This document shows, piece by piece, positions 24,981 through 32,241 of a stretch of DNA of 35,802 nt (within the stretch, counting starts at the first letter, position 1; each line of letters opens with the position of its first letter). The notes under the pieces were generated by a model that was not told the DNA's origin, ran no database searches, and saw only the letters and a list, made by a program, of their open reading frames with translations. Origin of the DNA: Thermoplasmataceae archaeon (GTDB lineage: Archaea > Thermoplasmatota > Thermoplasmata > Thermoplasmatales > Thermoplasmataceae); assembly GCA_038729425.1 (NCBI GenBank), contig JAVYSB010000003.1, positions 76,293-112,094 on the forward strand. The letters run 5' to 3'. Made by a program: the position numbers and the translations under genes.

Positions 24981-25622
24981 TCATGGGTTGCTGAGTCTCA
25001 TGTTAACTTGCTTAAGGTATCCAAGTGGATCATTGGAGTTGTAAACTGAACGGCCAATGATTACGTAATCTGCCCCGTTATTTATGGCGTCTTCTGGCCT
25101 TCCGCCCTGTGCTCCAATTCCGGGGGAAATTATACAACCTTTTCCTACAGCAGCTCTAACTTTCCTAAGCATTTCAGGATTATTTCCGGGTGCTACGTAA
25201 CCGTACACTCCACATTCCTGCGACATGCGGATCATTTCATCGGTATGTTTGTCCATGAAATCTCTAGAACCGCCATTACTCATTGAAACGACCGAGAATA
25301 CCTTCATTTCTCCGGATTCCTTCACGAGAGCTTCCATGGAGTCCCTGCCAGTGAACTGGTGAGAGATGATCCCCCAGGCTCCGTTTTCCTTGGCTTTTCT
25401 TGCAATAAGAGCATTGGTATTGGGAATGTCCGCCACCTTAAAATCACATATTATCGGGGCATATCGTGAAAGATCCTTTACCAGATGTATCCCCTCACTC
25501 ATCACGAGCGGCCAGTTAACCTTGATATAGGCAATCTCTGCATTCAGATCTCTGGCAAGTTTCAACGCTTCAACACCACTGGAAACGTCAAGTGCAAGGA
25601 TAACTTTCTTGCCCATTACCAT
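24981..25622 (-). CDS. pyrF: Orotidine 5'-phosphate decarboxylase
   Basis: Converts OMP to UMP, the last step of de novo pyrimidine synthesis. The catalytic residues are intact and in family spacing: Asp12, Lys34 (YIKVNWP), then Asp60, Lys62 and Asp65 in the DFKVADIPNT motif. The phosphate-binding segment PGIGAQGG and a late IIGRSVY are also present. The length of 213 residues is normal for the archaeal form. A TATA box at 25643-25650 is 25 bases before the ATG, so the transcript is probably leaderless and independent of ftsZ upstream. pyrE lies about 1.4 kb away, beyond ftsZ and divergent. Confidence 0.97.
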   Translation of the reverse strand: MVMGKKVILALDVSSGVEALKLARDLNAEIAYIKVNWPLVMSEGIHLVKDLSRYAPIICDFKVADIPNTNALIARKAKENGAWGIISHQFTGRDSMEALVKESGEMKVFSVVSMSNGGSRDFMDKHTDEMIRMSQECGVYGYVAPGNNPEMLRKVRAAVGKGCIISPGIGAQGGRPEDAINNGADYVIIGRSVYNSNDPLGYLKQVNMRLSNP

Positions 25623-25642
25623 ATTGGTGGCTATTTTTCTTG

Positions 25643-25650
25643 TTTATATA
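25643..25650 (-). promoter_or_regulatory. pyrF TATA box
   Basis: The minus strand reads tatataaa, centred 25 bases before the pyrF ATG, in the 55-base gap after ftsZ. Confidence 0.5.
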
Positions 25651-25677
25651 AAAATATAGTACCGAATGTTGACATAG

Positions 25678-26829
25678 TTACGAAACTATGTCGATCTCTT
25701 CCTCAATTTCGTTCCCTGCAAGGATCTTCCTCAACTGTTTTGCTTCTGCTCTGTTAGCGAGCATATACGGGGACTTCACCCCAGTCAACAGGACAAGAAC
25801 CCTTACCCGGTTATTGTAGAATTTTTCCACGCTTAGTCCCATTATGATCCTTGCATTTGGGTTTATTCTTCTCTGGATCTCATTGGTGGCACTTTCCGCT
25901 TCGCTTACGGTCATATCGGTTCCACCGATAATCCTGATTATACAGTTTCTTGCGTCGCTTATGTCAGTCTCAACAAGCCTGGATTTCAATGCCTCGTTTA
26001 TAGCCCTGAGTACCCTGTCTTCACCTGTATTTGATTCTCCAGTACCTACCATGGCTACCCCGCCATCTTTCATCACGGTTTTTACATCAGCGTAATCAAC
26101 GTTGACAATTCCAGTTAGGGTGATGAGTTCCGTCATACCCTTTATGGTCTCCCCGAGCAGTGTGTCAGCATACTGGAATGCTGCTTCTATTGACATGCCA
26201 GGAACCTCTTCGAGGAGCTTGTCGTTTGGAATTGCGATCACCGTATCGGAGTATTGCGCTAGCTTTTCGAGTCCATTGAGCGCGTTTTCCCTGCGTATGT
26301 CACCTTCTGACTTGAATGGAAGCGTAACTATGGATATGACAGTTGATCCAGCATCCTTTGCAGACTTAGCTATTACCGGAGATGCCCCCGTGCCAGTTCC
26401 ACCTCCCAAGCCACACGTTATGAATGTAATATCAGATCCGTAAGTCATTTTCTGAATGGGTATTATATCCTCCAAGGCGCAATTTTCACCGATTTTTGGC
26501 TCTGCGCCAGTTCCATCTCCGCCCATAAGGTTCCTGCCAATGAGCATTTTCTTTCTTGTTCCAAGGCTGAGGAGATGCTTGGCATCAGTGTTCACAGCAA
26601 TTAATTCAGCTCCCTTCACTCCAGTGAAGTTAAGACGCTCTACGGTGTTGCATCCTCCACCTCCGCATCCAACAATCTTTATTTTTACTCTCTGCTTGCT
26701 TGCAACTTCAGCAATCCTAGAGTCCTCAGGTGCCGGAGGGAAATTGTCGAACCCCTCCCAAAATTCGGATTCCGAGGCTTCTTCCTGAAGCATAACAGAT
26801 TTTGAAATTATGTCCATTATGTCATTCAT
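25678..26829 (-). CDS. ftsZ: Cell division GTPase FtsZ
   Basis: Tubulin-like GTPase that polymerises into the division ring. The 383 residues carry the GTP-binding tubulin signature GGGTGTG at 142-148, the N-terminal GCGGGGCNTV (54-63) and the T7 synergy loop NVDYADV at 243-249 whose aspartate completes the active site. An N-terminal extension of about 45 acidic residues precedes the core. The protein ends shortly after the C-terminal domain (EEEIDIVS) without an evident long linker or bacterial-type tail peptide. This is a canonical FtsZ rather than CetZ. A TATA box at 26854-26863 lies 29 bases before the ATG. Confidence 0.97.
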   Translation of the reverse strand: MNDIMDIISKSVMLQEEASESEFWEGFDNFPPAPEDSRIAEVASKQRVKIKIVGCGGGGCNTVERLNFTGVKGAELIAVNTDAKHLLSLGTRKKMLIGRNLMGGDGTGAEPKIGENCALEDIIPIQKMTYGSDITFITCGLGGGTGTGASPVIAKSAKDAGSTVISIVTLPFKSEGDIRRENALNGLEKLAQYSDTVIAIPNDKLLEEVPGMSIEAAFQYADTLLGETIKGMTELITLTGIVNVDYADVKTVMKDGGVAMVGTGESNTGEDRVLRAINEALKSRLVETDISDARNCIIRIIGGTDMTVSEAESATNEIQRRINPNARIIMGLSVEKFYNNRVRVLVLLTGVKSPYMLANRAEAKQLRKILAGNEIEEEIDIVS

Positions 26830-26853
26830 ATGTCTGATATTATGTACAAAGAT

Positions 26854-26863
26854 GTATATAAAT
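26854..26863 (-). promoter_or_regulatory. ftsZ TATA box
   Basis: The minus strand reads atttatatac, centred about 29 bases before the ftsZ ATG. TGTAC and GTACA half-sites flank it, though such short palindromes are common. Confidence 0.5.
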
Positions 26864-27019
26864 ATTTGTTCTCGTACAATCTATAAAAATAAAGGCTTTT
26901 TACAATATGAGAAATTTTTGTTACTGAAATTTACGGCAAAATTGTCTGACATATTTTCTCTCGCAAACCTCAAAAGCTCAGCCAATTGTTTTCTACTTGG
27001 AGCACATATAGTGGTTTAA

Positions 27020-27526
27020 ATGTTAAAAGACACATTGTTGAAATCTGGGGCAATAAAAACCGGAGAATTTGTTCTAACTTCCGGTAAGAAGTCGAATTAC
27101 TACGTTGACATAAAAGAGGCTGCTACAGACCCTGCCGTGCTAAAGGAGATATCCGCAGAGTTGTCCAAAAATATAAAGGCAAGAAAAATTGCCGGAATGG
27201 AACTCGGTGCTGTTCCGATACTCGTTTCGACAGCAATTCGGCTATCTATTCCCTATGTGATATTGCGAAAAGAGATCACTCATGGAACAAAAAAACTGAC
27301 AGTCGGAAAGATCAATGAGGGGGAAACAATAGACATGATAGAGGATGTAGTAACCACAGGGCATTCCCTTCTCAGGGCCATTGATCTTGTCAGAAACAAT
27401 GGGGGGGTTGTAAAGAGAGCTATTTGCGTCGTGGACAGGCTTGATGGAGGGGCTGAACTTCTAATGGAGAATGGAGTACAACTTATTCCTCTGGTGAAGA
27501 TATCCGAAATCCCGATCATCAGCTAA
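27020..27526 (+). CDS. pyrE: Orotate phosphoribosyltransferase
   Basis: Joins orotate and PRPP to form OMP, the substrate of PyrF. The 168 residues carry the PRPP motif at about 105-117 (DMIEDVVTTGHS), the SGKKSNYYVD substrate segment (21-30) and the flexible catalytic loop KEITHGTKK. Size is normal for the archaeal short form. No good TATA box lies at the leaderless distance, so the start site in the 190-base AT-rich gap after ftsZ is unclear. Its last 8 bases overlap the convergent eIF6 gene. Confidence 0.95.
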   Translation: MLKDTLLKSGAIKTGEFVLTSGKKSNYYVDIKEAATDPAVLKEISAELSKNIKARKIAGMELGAVPILVSTAIRLSIPYVILRKEITHGTKKLTVGKINEGETIDMIEDVVTTGHSLLRAIDLVRNNGGVVKRAICVVDRLDGGAELLMENGVQLIPLVKISEIPIIS

Positions 27527-28172
27527 GTGTATCGTCTATTCTTCCTATTTCTATCGGAGTAGTCTCCCTTCCTACAAAGATACCCTTGGTGTTTGCAAGG
27601 ATTGATGATCCAACGAAGACGCTTCCAAAATTAGCAGTGCCTGGCTTTGCATTAACCTTGAAAAACTCGCTGATCTTTTTGAGTTCTTCATCAGAAACCT
27701 CTGGTGTAACGAGCATGCCTTTGTTGGTGACAACAGCAACACTGCCAACGGTTTTGACATTCGCTATTGTATCCTTTAAAACTTCAACTCCGAGAGAATC
27801 CTCTATCTTTTTCCTGGAAGATTCCGTGAAAGATTTGTGTATTATTGCTCCCCTATCGTTTGTCAAAACGTCATTCCCAATGGCATTGATCTTATCCTTT
27901 AGATAGAGAACATTCCTATCTCCATAAGTTTCCCCGCTACCCAATCTTGGGTCGCTTCCTGCAATAATAATGCCGTTTGAATTCATCACTGACATGCACC
28001 CTATTAGATAGGAATTATCGATTATTGTTCTGATCGTCCTGACACCTAGGATACTTTCAAATTCATTCTCGAGTCCGTCTGGAACCGTTTTAGGAACAAG
28101 TGCAATATCGTCCCAGACCCTAGAATATACCCCAATAAAATCGCTATCCAGAATAGATAATTTCTTGATCAT
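27519..28172 (-). CDS. eif6: Translation initiation factor eIF6
   Basis: Binds the large ribosomal subunit and blocks premature joining to the small one; SBDS, encoded near 3.7 kb, promotes its release. The 217 residues show the five-fold repeated pentein pattern, with IGVYSRVWDD near the start, GSDPRLGSGETYGDRNVL and the repeated NxxG(I/M)LV-type turns (MNSNGIIIAG, VTNKGMLVTPEV, ANTKGIFVG). It follows rpl31e by eight bases as the last gene of the minus-strand operon. Its end overlaps pyrE by 8 bases, so the two transcripts converge. Confidence 0.97.
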   Translation of the reverse strand: MIKKLSILDSDFIGVYSRVWDDIALVPKTVPDGLENEFESILGVRTIRTIIDNSYLIGCMSVMNSNGIIIAGSDPRLGSGETYGDRNVLYLKDKINAIGNDVLTNDRGAIIHKSFTESSRKKIEDSLGVEVLKDTIANVKTVGSVAVVTNKGMLVTPEVSDEELKKISEFFKVNAKPGTANFGSVFVGSSILANTKGIFVGRETTPIEIGRIDDTLS

Positions 28173-28180
28173 GAATATAT

Positions 28181-28450
28181 TTATGGTAGAAGGACCTCTG
28201 TGGTGCCTTCCTGCAACTTTATAATCTTAACTTGAACTGATTGTGGGATTTTCTTCTTTCCCCTGGACCATACAAGCTCATTCACTCTGCTGTCGATCCA
28301 TATTTTGTCTGGTTCAGACTTCGCATATCTAGCGACGCTTTCTTTTATAATCTTTATTGCCGTGTCGGCTCTTCTGCCTCTTGAAGAATGTATTGCCTTC
28401 CTGAGAGGTATCATCAAAAGGATCTCATTGCTTAACTGGTTCTCTGCCAT
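28181..28450 (-). CDS. rpl31e: Ribosomal protein L31e
   Basis: An 89-residue large-subunit protein near the exit tunnel. PLRKAIHSSRGRRADTAIKIIK, then KIWIDSRVNELVWSRGKKKIP, is typical of L31e. A GAGGTGA ribosome-binding site, overlapping the end of rpl39e, precedes the ATG. It lies between rpl39e and eif6, an order conserved in many archaea. Confidence 0.97.
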   Translation of the reverse strand: MAENQLSNEILLMIPLRKAIHSSRGRRADTAIKIIKESVARYAKSEPDKIWIDSRVNELVWSRGKKKIPQSVQVKIIKLQEGTTEVLLP

Positions 28451-28459
28451 TCCATCACC

Positions 28460-28615
28460 TCAGAGCTTAAGGCTGTTTCTTCTCCAGTTCCTTCTTTTTG
28501 GGTTCTGGGTAACATGTCTTGCCGTCTTCATCATAACCCAGCCAGGAACTCTCCTGTTCATTTTGATTTTTTTCATCAATCTAGATTTCCTGCCGGTTTC
28601 CTTGTTTCTGCTCAT
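28460..28615 (-). CDS. rpl39e: Ribosomal protein L39e
   Basis: A 51-residue, highly basic large-subunit protein that lines the exit tunnel. The reading frame begins [13 protein letters not shown] and ends with [15 protein letters not shown]; the [10 protein letters not shown] core and the arginine/tryptophan tail are the family hallmarks. Its ATG overlaps the TGA of the PDCD5-like gene (ATGA), and its stop precedes rpl31e by nine bases, so it is translated as part of the operon. Confidence 0.95.
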   Translation of the reverse strand: MSRNKETGRKSRLMKKIKMNRRVPGWVMMKTARHVTQNPKRRNWRRNSLKL

Positions 28616-28959
28616 TTATTTCTCCTCTCTATTCTGGTCTCCCTTTTGGTTTCCATGAATTTTGAAAGTATGTCTTTGATGTCCGTATCAGTCAGTAACC
28701 TATTAACTCTTCCCATGTTTGCAAGCTGAATAAGCTGGTTCTCCACGTTTTCAGCAAGATCTGGCCTTACAAGCCTGACATTACTTAGCCTGTCTCGAGC
28801 CTCCGGTGTGAGTATCTGTCGAAGTATCTGTTGTCTTCTCGCCTTCTCAAGTTCCTGAGCCTGTCGCTGTTGCTCTGCAACCTGTTGTTCGTTGGAAGAC
28901 CTGCTCAACTCCTCCATCTTTCTTCTTCTTATCTCGTTAAGCTCGTCATCATTCTCCAT
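28612..28959 (-). CDS. PDCD5-family DNA-binding protein
   Basis: A 115-residue helical protein of the archaeal/eukaryotic PDCD5 (TFAR19) family. A flexible Glu/Gln/Arg-rich N terminus ([14 protein letters not shown]) leads into a long helix ([20 protein letters not shown]) and the conserved core [18 protein letters not shown], ending in a basic tail (ETRIERRNK). It is the first gene of the PDCD5-L39e-L31e-eIF6 operon. Archaeal members bind DNA in some reports, but a role in translation is also suggested by this context. A GGTGA site lies just before the ATG. Confidence 0.93.
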   Translation of the reverse strand: MENDDELNEIRRRKMEELSRSSNEQQVAEQQRQAQELEKARRQQILRQILTPEARDRLSNVRLVRPDLAENVENQLIQLANMGRVNRLLTDTDIKDILSKFMETKRETRIERRNK

Positions 28960-29006
28960 TCAGTCACCATCCAAGGAACCTCTGCAATTCGCAACACTCA
29001 TAGATC

Positions 29007-29031
29007 TCAATCCCGACTTAACCAGGATCGA
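29007..29031 (-). promoter_or_regulatory. Hairpin at 5' end of PDCD5-ribosomal operon leader
   Basis: On the minus strand, TCGATCC (29031-29025) can pair with GGATTGA (29013-29007): seven pairs with one G-T wobble and an 11-base loop. The TATA-like box lies at 29050-29059, so a transcript start near 29029 would put this stem at the very 5' end of a leader of about 70 nt. A role in autoregulation or mRNA stability is inferred only. Confidence 0.3.
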
Positions 29032-29049
29032 GGTGATTATTTGAAGATT

Positions 29050-29059
29050 GTATAAAACG
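29050..29059 (-). promoter_or_regulatory. TATA box of PDCD5-L39e-L31e-eIF6 operon
   Basis: The minus strand reads cgttttatac here, in the 111-base gap after rps19e, so the operon probably has its own promoter with a leader of about 70 nt. Confidence 0.45.
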
Positions 29060-29070
29060 ATTGCCAAATC

Positions 29071-29523
29071 CTAGAGATACTTTTCCATGGATTTGTCTGT
29101 TTCAACAACTGACTTCATTACCCCACTGACTGCCTTGTCTATGAAAGCCTGCCCCTTAGGCGAAATGCGTCTACCCTTCTGATCCTTCTTCACATAGCCT
29201 ATTTTCTCAAGGGTCTCCAGCATATGTCTAACGATAGCTCTGCTTCCTGTGCCAGGGTGATACATCTGTGAGCCCCTGTCAACCCTTCCACCATATTCCG
29301 CACTCAATCTTGATATGCCGATTGGGCCCATTATATAGACTTTCCTTAGTGTTGAAGCCAGCCTTCTGTAGTACCAGTCCGGTTGCTCCCAAGATTTTTC
29401 CTTGTGAATTCCAGCCTTCACGAATTTGAGCCAGTCCGGAGACTCAAGTTTCTTATCCTCTGAGAAAGCCTCCGCCATCTTGTTTATCAGCTTCTGTGTG
29501 GGGGCTTTTTTAACATCTGCCAT
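29071..29523 (-). CDS. rps19e: Ribosomal protein S19e
   Basis: A 150-residue small-subunit protein of archaeal/eukaryotic type, needed for 40S/30S maturation. The PDWLKFVKAGIHKEKSWEQPDWYYRRLAS stretch (with the PDWYYRR signature) and RGSQMYHPGTGSRAIVRHMLETLEKIGYV core are unmistakable; the winged-helix fold is expected. It lies just upstream of the PDCD5 operon, from which it is separated by 111 bases with a separate TATA box. Its own leader has a TATA-like run and an inverted repeat. Confidence 0.97.
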   Translation of the reverse strand: MADVKKAPTQKLINKMAEAFSEDKKLESPDWLKFVKAGIHKEKSWEQPDWYYRRLASTLRKVYIMGPIGISRLSAEYGGRVDRGSQMYHPGTGSRAIVRHMLETLEKIGYVKKDQKGRRISPKGQAFIDKAVSGVMKSVVETDKSMEKYL

Positions 29524-29543
29524 CTATCATCACGACCTGGCGA

Positions 29544-29562
29544 TATTAATCTACGATTAATA
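29544..29562. promoter_or_regulatory. Inverted repeat upstream of rps19e
   Basis: TATTAAT-CTACG-ATTAATA is a perfect 7-bp inverted repeat centred 30 bases before the rps19e ATG. It either contains the TATA box of a near-leaderless promoter or lies in the leader of a transcript from the stronger TATA at 29592-29601. A regulator binding here is a possibility, not shown. Confidence 0.35.
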
Positions 29563-29591
29563 ATGCTTTCGCGAGACTTAGCTGGCAACCG

Positions 29592-29601
29592 TATATATAT
29601 T
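29592..29601 (-). promoter_or_regulatory. Candidate rps19e TATA box
   Basis: An alternating tatatatat run occupies this stretch on both strands. For rps19e it would start a transcript near 29570 with a leader of about 45 nt that includes the inverted repeat. Confidence 0.35.
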
Positions 29602-29627
29602 TACGCAGACGCTCTGGTTAGGAAGCT

Positions 29628-29647
29628 GGAAAAACTCTGGTTTTACC
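29628..29647. repeat. Imperfect hairpin in rps19e-permease gap
   Basis: Seven base pairs and one A-A mismatch around a TCTG loop; the central stem is AAAAC/GTTTT. The 223-base gap also contains two copies of ctctggtt. No gene is visible here. Confidence 0.25.
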
Positions 29648-29732
29648 GTTACAATCAACGGGAAAATTCCCTTAATTAAATGCTGTCTAGAATGCCGGCA
29701 ACTAATAACTAACTGCGTTTGGGTTACCTGTC

Positions 29733-29739
29733 CAAAAAG
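29733..29739 (-). terminator. T-run after ABC permease
   Basis: On the minus strand, a run of five T (GCTTTTTGG) lies within 14 bases after the permease stop, as expected for archaeal U-tract termination. Confidence 0.3.
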
Positions 29740-29746
29740 CCAAGAG

Positions 29747-31357
29747 TTATTTTGTCGTCCTCACATTCCAGTATATTACCGAAAAAATCAGAATGTTGAA
29801 TATGGACTCCATATATATGAACTGATTCGTGCCAGAATAGAAGGAATGAAAGAAAGCCATGGTAGCAAAATTGCTCGAAATCACTGCAATACCGATAAGG
29901 AATAGAGAGTACGCGAAAAGAAGGAGGTAAACGATGTTTCCGCCAAATGAGTAGAAGTTCACTGTTCTGCTTCCCTCAAATATTCTGCCCCTGAGCCATT
30001 TGATATTGAAAAGTGACGTATATGAATATGCTATTATCACGTTGAAGAGCAGAAAGAATGTTGCTAGAATACCCATTCCATTGAGGGTTGTAATTAAGAC
30101 TGTCAGGGGCGATATGATCAATACGAAAAGGAAGATCCCAACGACCGACTTTGAGATTATCTGTTTGTTACCATTGAGCGGGAGAGAGTTAATGACCTCA
30201 ATTCCATTATTTTCTGACGCCATCAAAACAAGGGAGTAGAAAGTTGACGATATTATTACAATAGAAAGCAGGGAATAGTAAAGAGAAACTGGATCCGTAT
30301 TCCTTACAGCTCCAAACATCACTAACGGAACTATGGTCGGAAGAACGAATATTGCTGGCAGGAATATAAGTATAACATTCTGTGATTTCCTCATCAGTCC
30401 TCTGAGATCCTTCAGAAAGAGTGACGGAAGTAGCCCATAAACTCTTGATACCACCTTTTTCATCTTTCTGCCTGATTCGATAATTTGAGAATTCGATAAT
30501 GCATTATAGATCCATAACTTGACGAATGAAAACAGAACAAGGAAAACAGCCAAATAGAAAGTGGTAATCCCGATGTCAGCAACAAAGTTGTGGTTTACTG
30601 GGTAACCCTGAAAAACCACTGTTGTGATGTTCAGGAACGGCACGATAAAGCCTGTGAGCCCTCCTACTCTTGGAATATGGTTTATCAATGACTGCGGGAA
30701 GTAAATCATGATCTCAAAAACCGCAAAGACGCCTATGATGACCAGCATTCTCATTGCTCCCTTCAACGAACTCAGAAGTGGGGAACCACTGGAAGATATC
30801 CTCTTCCTCGCTAAAACGTAAATTATTGCACCGATGGAATAACCCAATATTATTATGGAAAGGAGCCAGAGAGCCCCAATAAACAGTGTTTCGTAAGAGA
30901 AAAATTTAACCGAATACACAACCAGGACGGGTATGACTATGAAGATGGATGATGACCCATTGTACTTCAGCCATGTGGTGAATAGAATGTCATCACCGCC
31001 TTTGAGCGGAAGGGCGCCGAGAGGTTCTACGAGCCTGTGAGTACCTAGGGTATTAAAAAAAATGAATGAGTTGTAAATACTCATCGATAATGTGTAAGCA
31101 AAAAGCACAAAACCTATCCCAGCAATGGAGGTAGCTGGATCAGCCGAGAAAAGCGCAGGTGAAATCATGACTAGGGAGAAAATAATTAGCATCACGGCAG
31201 TGAAGCCGTAATTGATCAGGATCATTCTGTCAAAATACTTCTTGGCTCCTGAATTTACCTTGGATATTTTGTTCTGAAATTGCGAGGAGCTTCTGAGCCC
31301 AATGTATCTCTGCTCAACGATCAGAGTTCGTTCGATGAGGTCCTTCGTGCTCCTCAT
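29747..31357 (-). CDS. ABC transporter permease
   Basis: A 536-residue integral membrane protein with about twelve hydrophobic segments and a short cytoplasmic N terminus of about 45 residues. I see no characteristic motif beyond the membrane pattern, but its ATG overlaps the ATPase gene by four bases, so it is the membrane partner of that protein. The size and lack of a binding-protein gene suggest an ABC-2-like exporter or a membrane-remodelling system rather than an importer. The substrate is unknown. A central cytoplasmic stretch (SLFLKDLRGLMRKSQN) resembles the coupling region that precedes the second half in such duplicated permeases. Confidence 0.8.
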   Translation of the reverse strand: MRSTKDLIERTLIVEQRYIGLRSSSQFQNKISKVNSGAKKYFDRMILINYGFTAVMLIIFSLVMISPALFSADPATSIAGIGFVLFAYTLSMSIYNSFIFFNTLGTHRLVEPLGALPLKGGDDILFTTWLKYNGSSSIFIVIPVLVVYSVKFFSYETLFIGALWLLSIIILGYSIGAIIYVLARKRISSSGSPLLSSLKGAMRMLVIIGVFAVFEIMIYFPQSLINHIPRVGGLTGFIVPFLNITTVVFQGYPVNHNFVADIGITTFYLAVFLVLFSFVKLWIYNALSNSQIIESGRKMKKVVSRVYGLLPSLFLKDLRGLMRKSQNVILIFLPAIFVLPTIVPLVMFGAVRNTDPVSLYYSLLSIVIISSTFYSLVLMASENNGIEVINSLPLNGNKQIISKSVVGIFLFVLIISPLTVLITTLNGMGILATFFLLFNVIIAYSYTSLFNIKWLRGRIFEGSRTVNFYSFGGNIVYLLLFAYSLFLIGIAVISSNFATMAFFHSFYSGTNQFIYMESIFNILIFSVIYWNVRTTK

Positions 31358-32133
31358 TGTCTCAGCGAATCCTTGAGGGAGGAAACAATGTCATGAAGAT
31401 TCTCGTTCCCGGTGAGCCTTAGGAATATGTCCTCCAAGTTTGCACCGGACTCACCTGATGATTCCTTAAGATCTGTTATTGTTCCAACTGCAACAATGTT
31501 GCCCTGATAAAGTATTGCAATCCGGTCACAAACATTCTCTGCTACTTCGAGTATATGAGTTGAAAATATGACGGTTTTGCCCCGTGAGGCAAGATCACTT
31601 AGCAGATCCTTTAATATCTTGGCCGATCTCGGATCAAGACCGTTCATACCCTCATCGAGTATTATAATATCCGGGTCATGAAGCAGCGCACCGATTATAG
31701 CAACCTTCTGTTTTGTGCCGAAGGAGAGGGACCCAATGAGATCGTTCATCAATTTCTCTATATCAAAAGCTTTTGAGAAATGATCGACTCTGTTTTGCAG
31801 TGTGTATTTGTCGATGTTTCTGACCGCAGCCAGAAATGAAAAATATTCCATAGGTGTTAGAGATTCATACAGAAGTGGCGTTTCAGGCACGTATCCTATT
31901 GAACTTTTCACCTTATTCCTGCTCAGCAAGGTATCGAACCCAAGGACGCTTACTTTCCCGGAGGTCTGAGTCAGGATTGAACAGATAATTCTCAAGATAG
32001 TTGTCTTCCCTGAACCATTTGGGCCCAGTATTCCGAAGACCTGGCCAGAATCTATGCTGAGGTTGACGTTATCCAGTGCTATATTTTCCCCATATTTCTT
32101 GCTCAGATCATTGATGCTTACCGAAACCGACAA
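31354..32133 (-). CDS. ABC transporter ATP-binding protein
   Basis: A 259-residue ATPase that powers the adjacent permease. Walker A GPNGSGKTT is at 37-45, the signature SLSFGTKQK at 135-143, Walker B IIILDEG with catalytic Glu161, and the switch His193 in FSTHIL. The sequence IGYVPETP replaces the Q-loop glutamine with Pro-Glu, common in ABC-2 type exporters. The start is TTG 32133, with no in-frame ATG nearby; a GTGAT ribosome-binding site lies seven bases upstream and a TATA-like box at 32171-32180. The permease gene overlaps by four bases. Confidence 0.95.
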   Translation of the reverse strand: MSVSVSINDLSKKYGENIALDNVNLSIDSGQVFGILGPNGSGKTTILRIICSILTQTSGKVSVLGFDTLLSRNKVKSSIGYVPETPLLYESLTPMEYFSFLAAVRNIDKYTLQNRVDHFSKAFDIEKLMNDLIGSLSFGTKQKVAIIGALLHDPDIIILDEGMNGLDPRSAKILKDLLSDLASRGKTVIFSTHILEVAENVCDRIAILYQGNIVAVGTITDLKESSGESGANLEDIFLRLTGNENLHDIVSSLKDSLRQ

Positions 32134-32241
32134 GATTTCATCACTTACGCACTCGTTTCAAGGTCAGATTCATTAAAAGGTTTTACCGCAGGTGTGGCAG
32201 CATATTTTAAATCGTATAATATAACAGATTGATGTGCCTTT

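Noticed and set aside
25844-26788. Three consecutive plus-strand frames opposite ftsZ
   Set aside because: They are antisense shadows created by the codon bias of ftsZ.
26842-26881. TGTAC/GTACA half-sites around the ftsZ TATA box as an operator
   Set aside because: The half-sites contain the palindrome GTAC, are only five bases long and are spaced by chance-compatible AT-rich sequence.
26810-27019. 69-codon plus-strand ORF running up to pyrE
   Set aside because: It overlaps the ftsZ start and promoter, is AT-driven in composition and has no recognisable motif.
29618-29647. Repeated ctctggtt as a CRISPR-like or mobile-element repeat
   Set aside because: Only two 8-base copies, no spacers, no target-site duplication and no associated genes.
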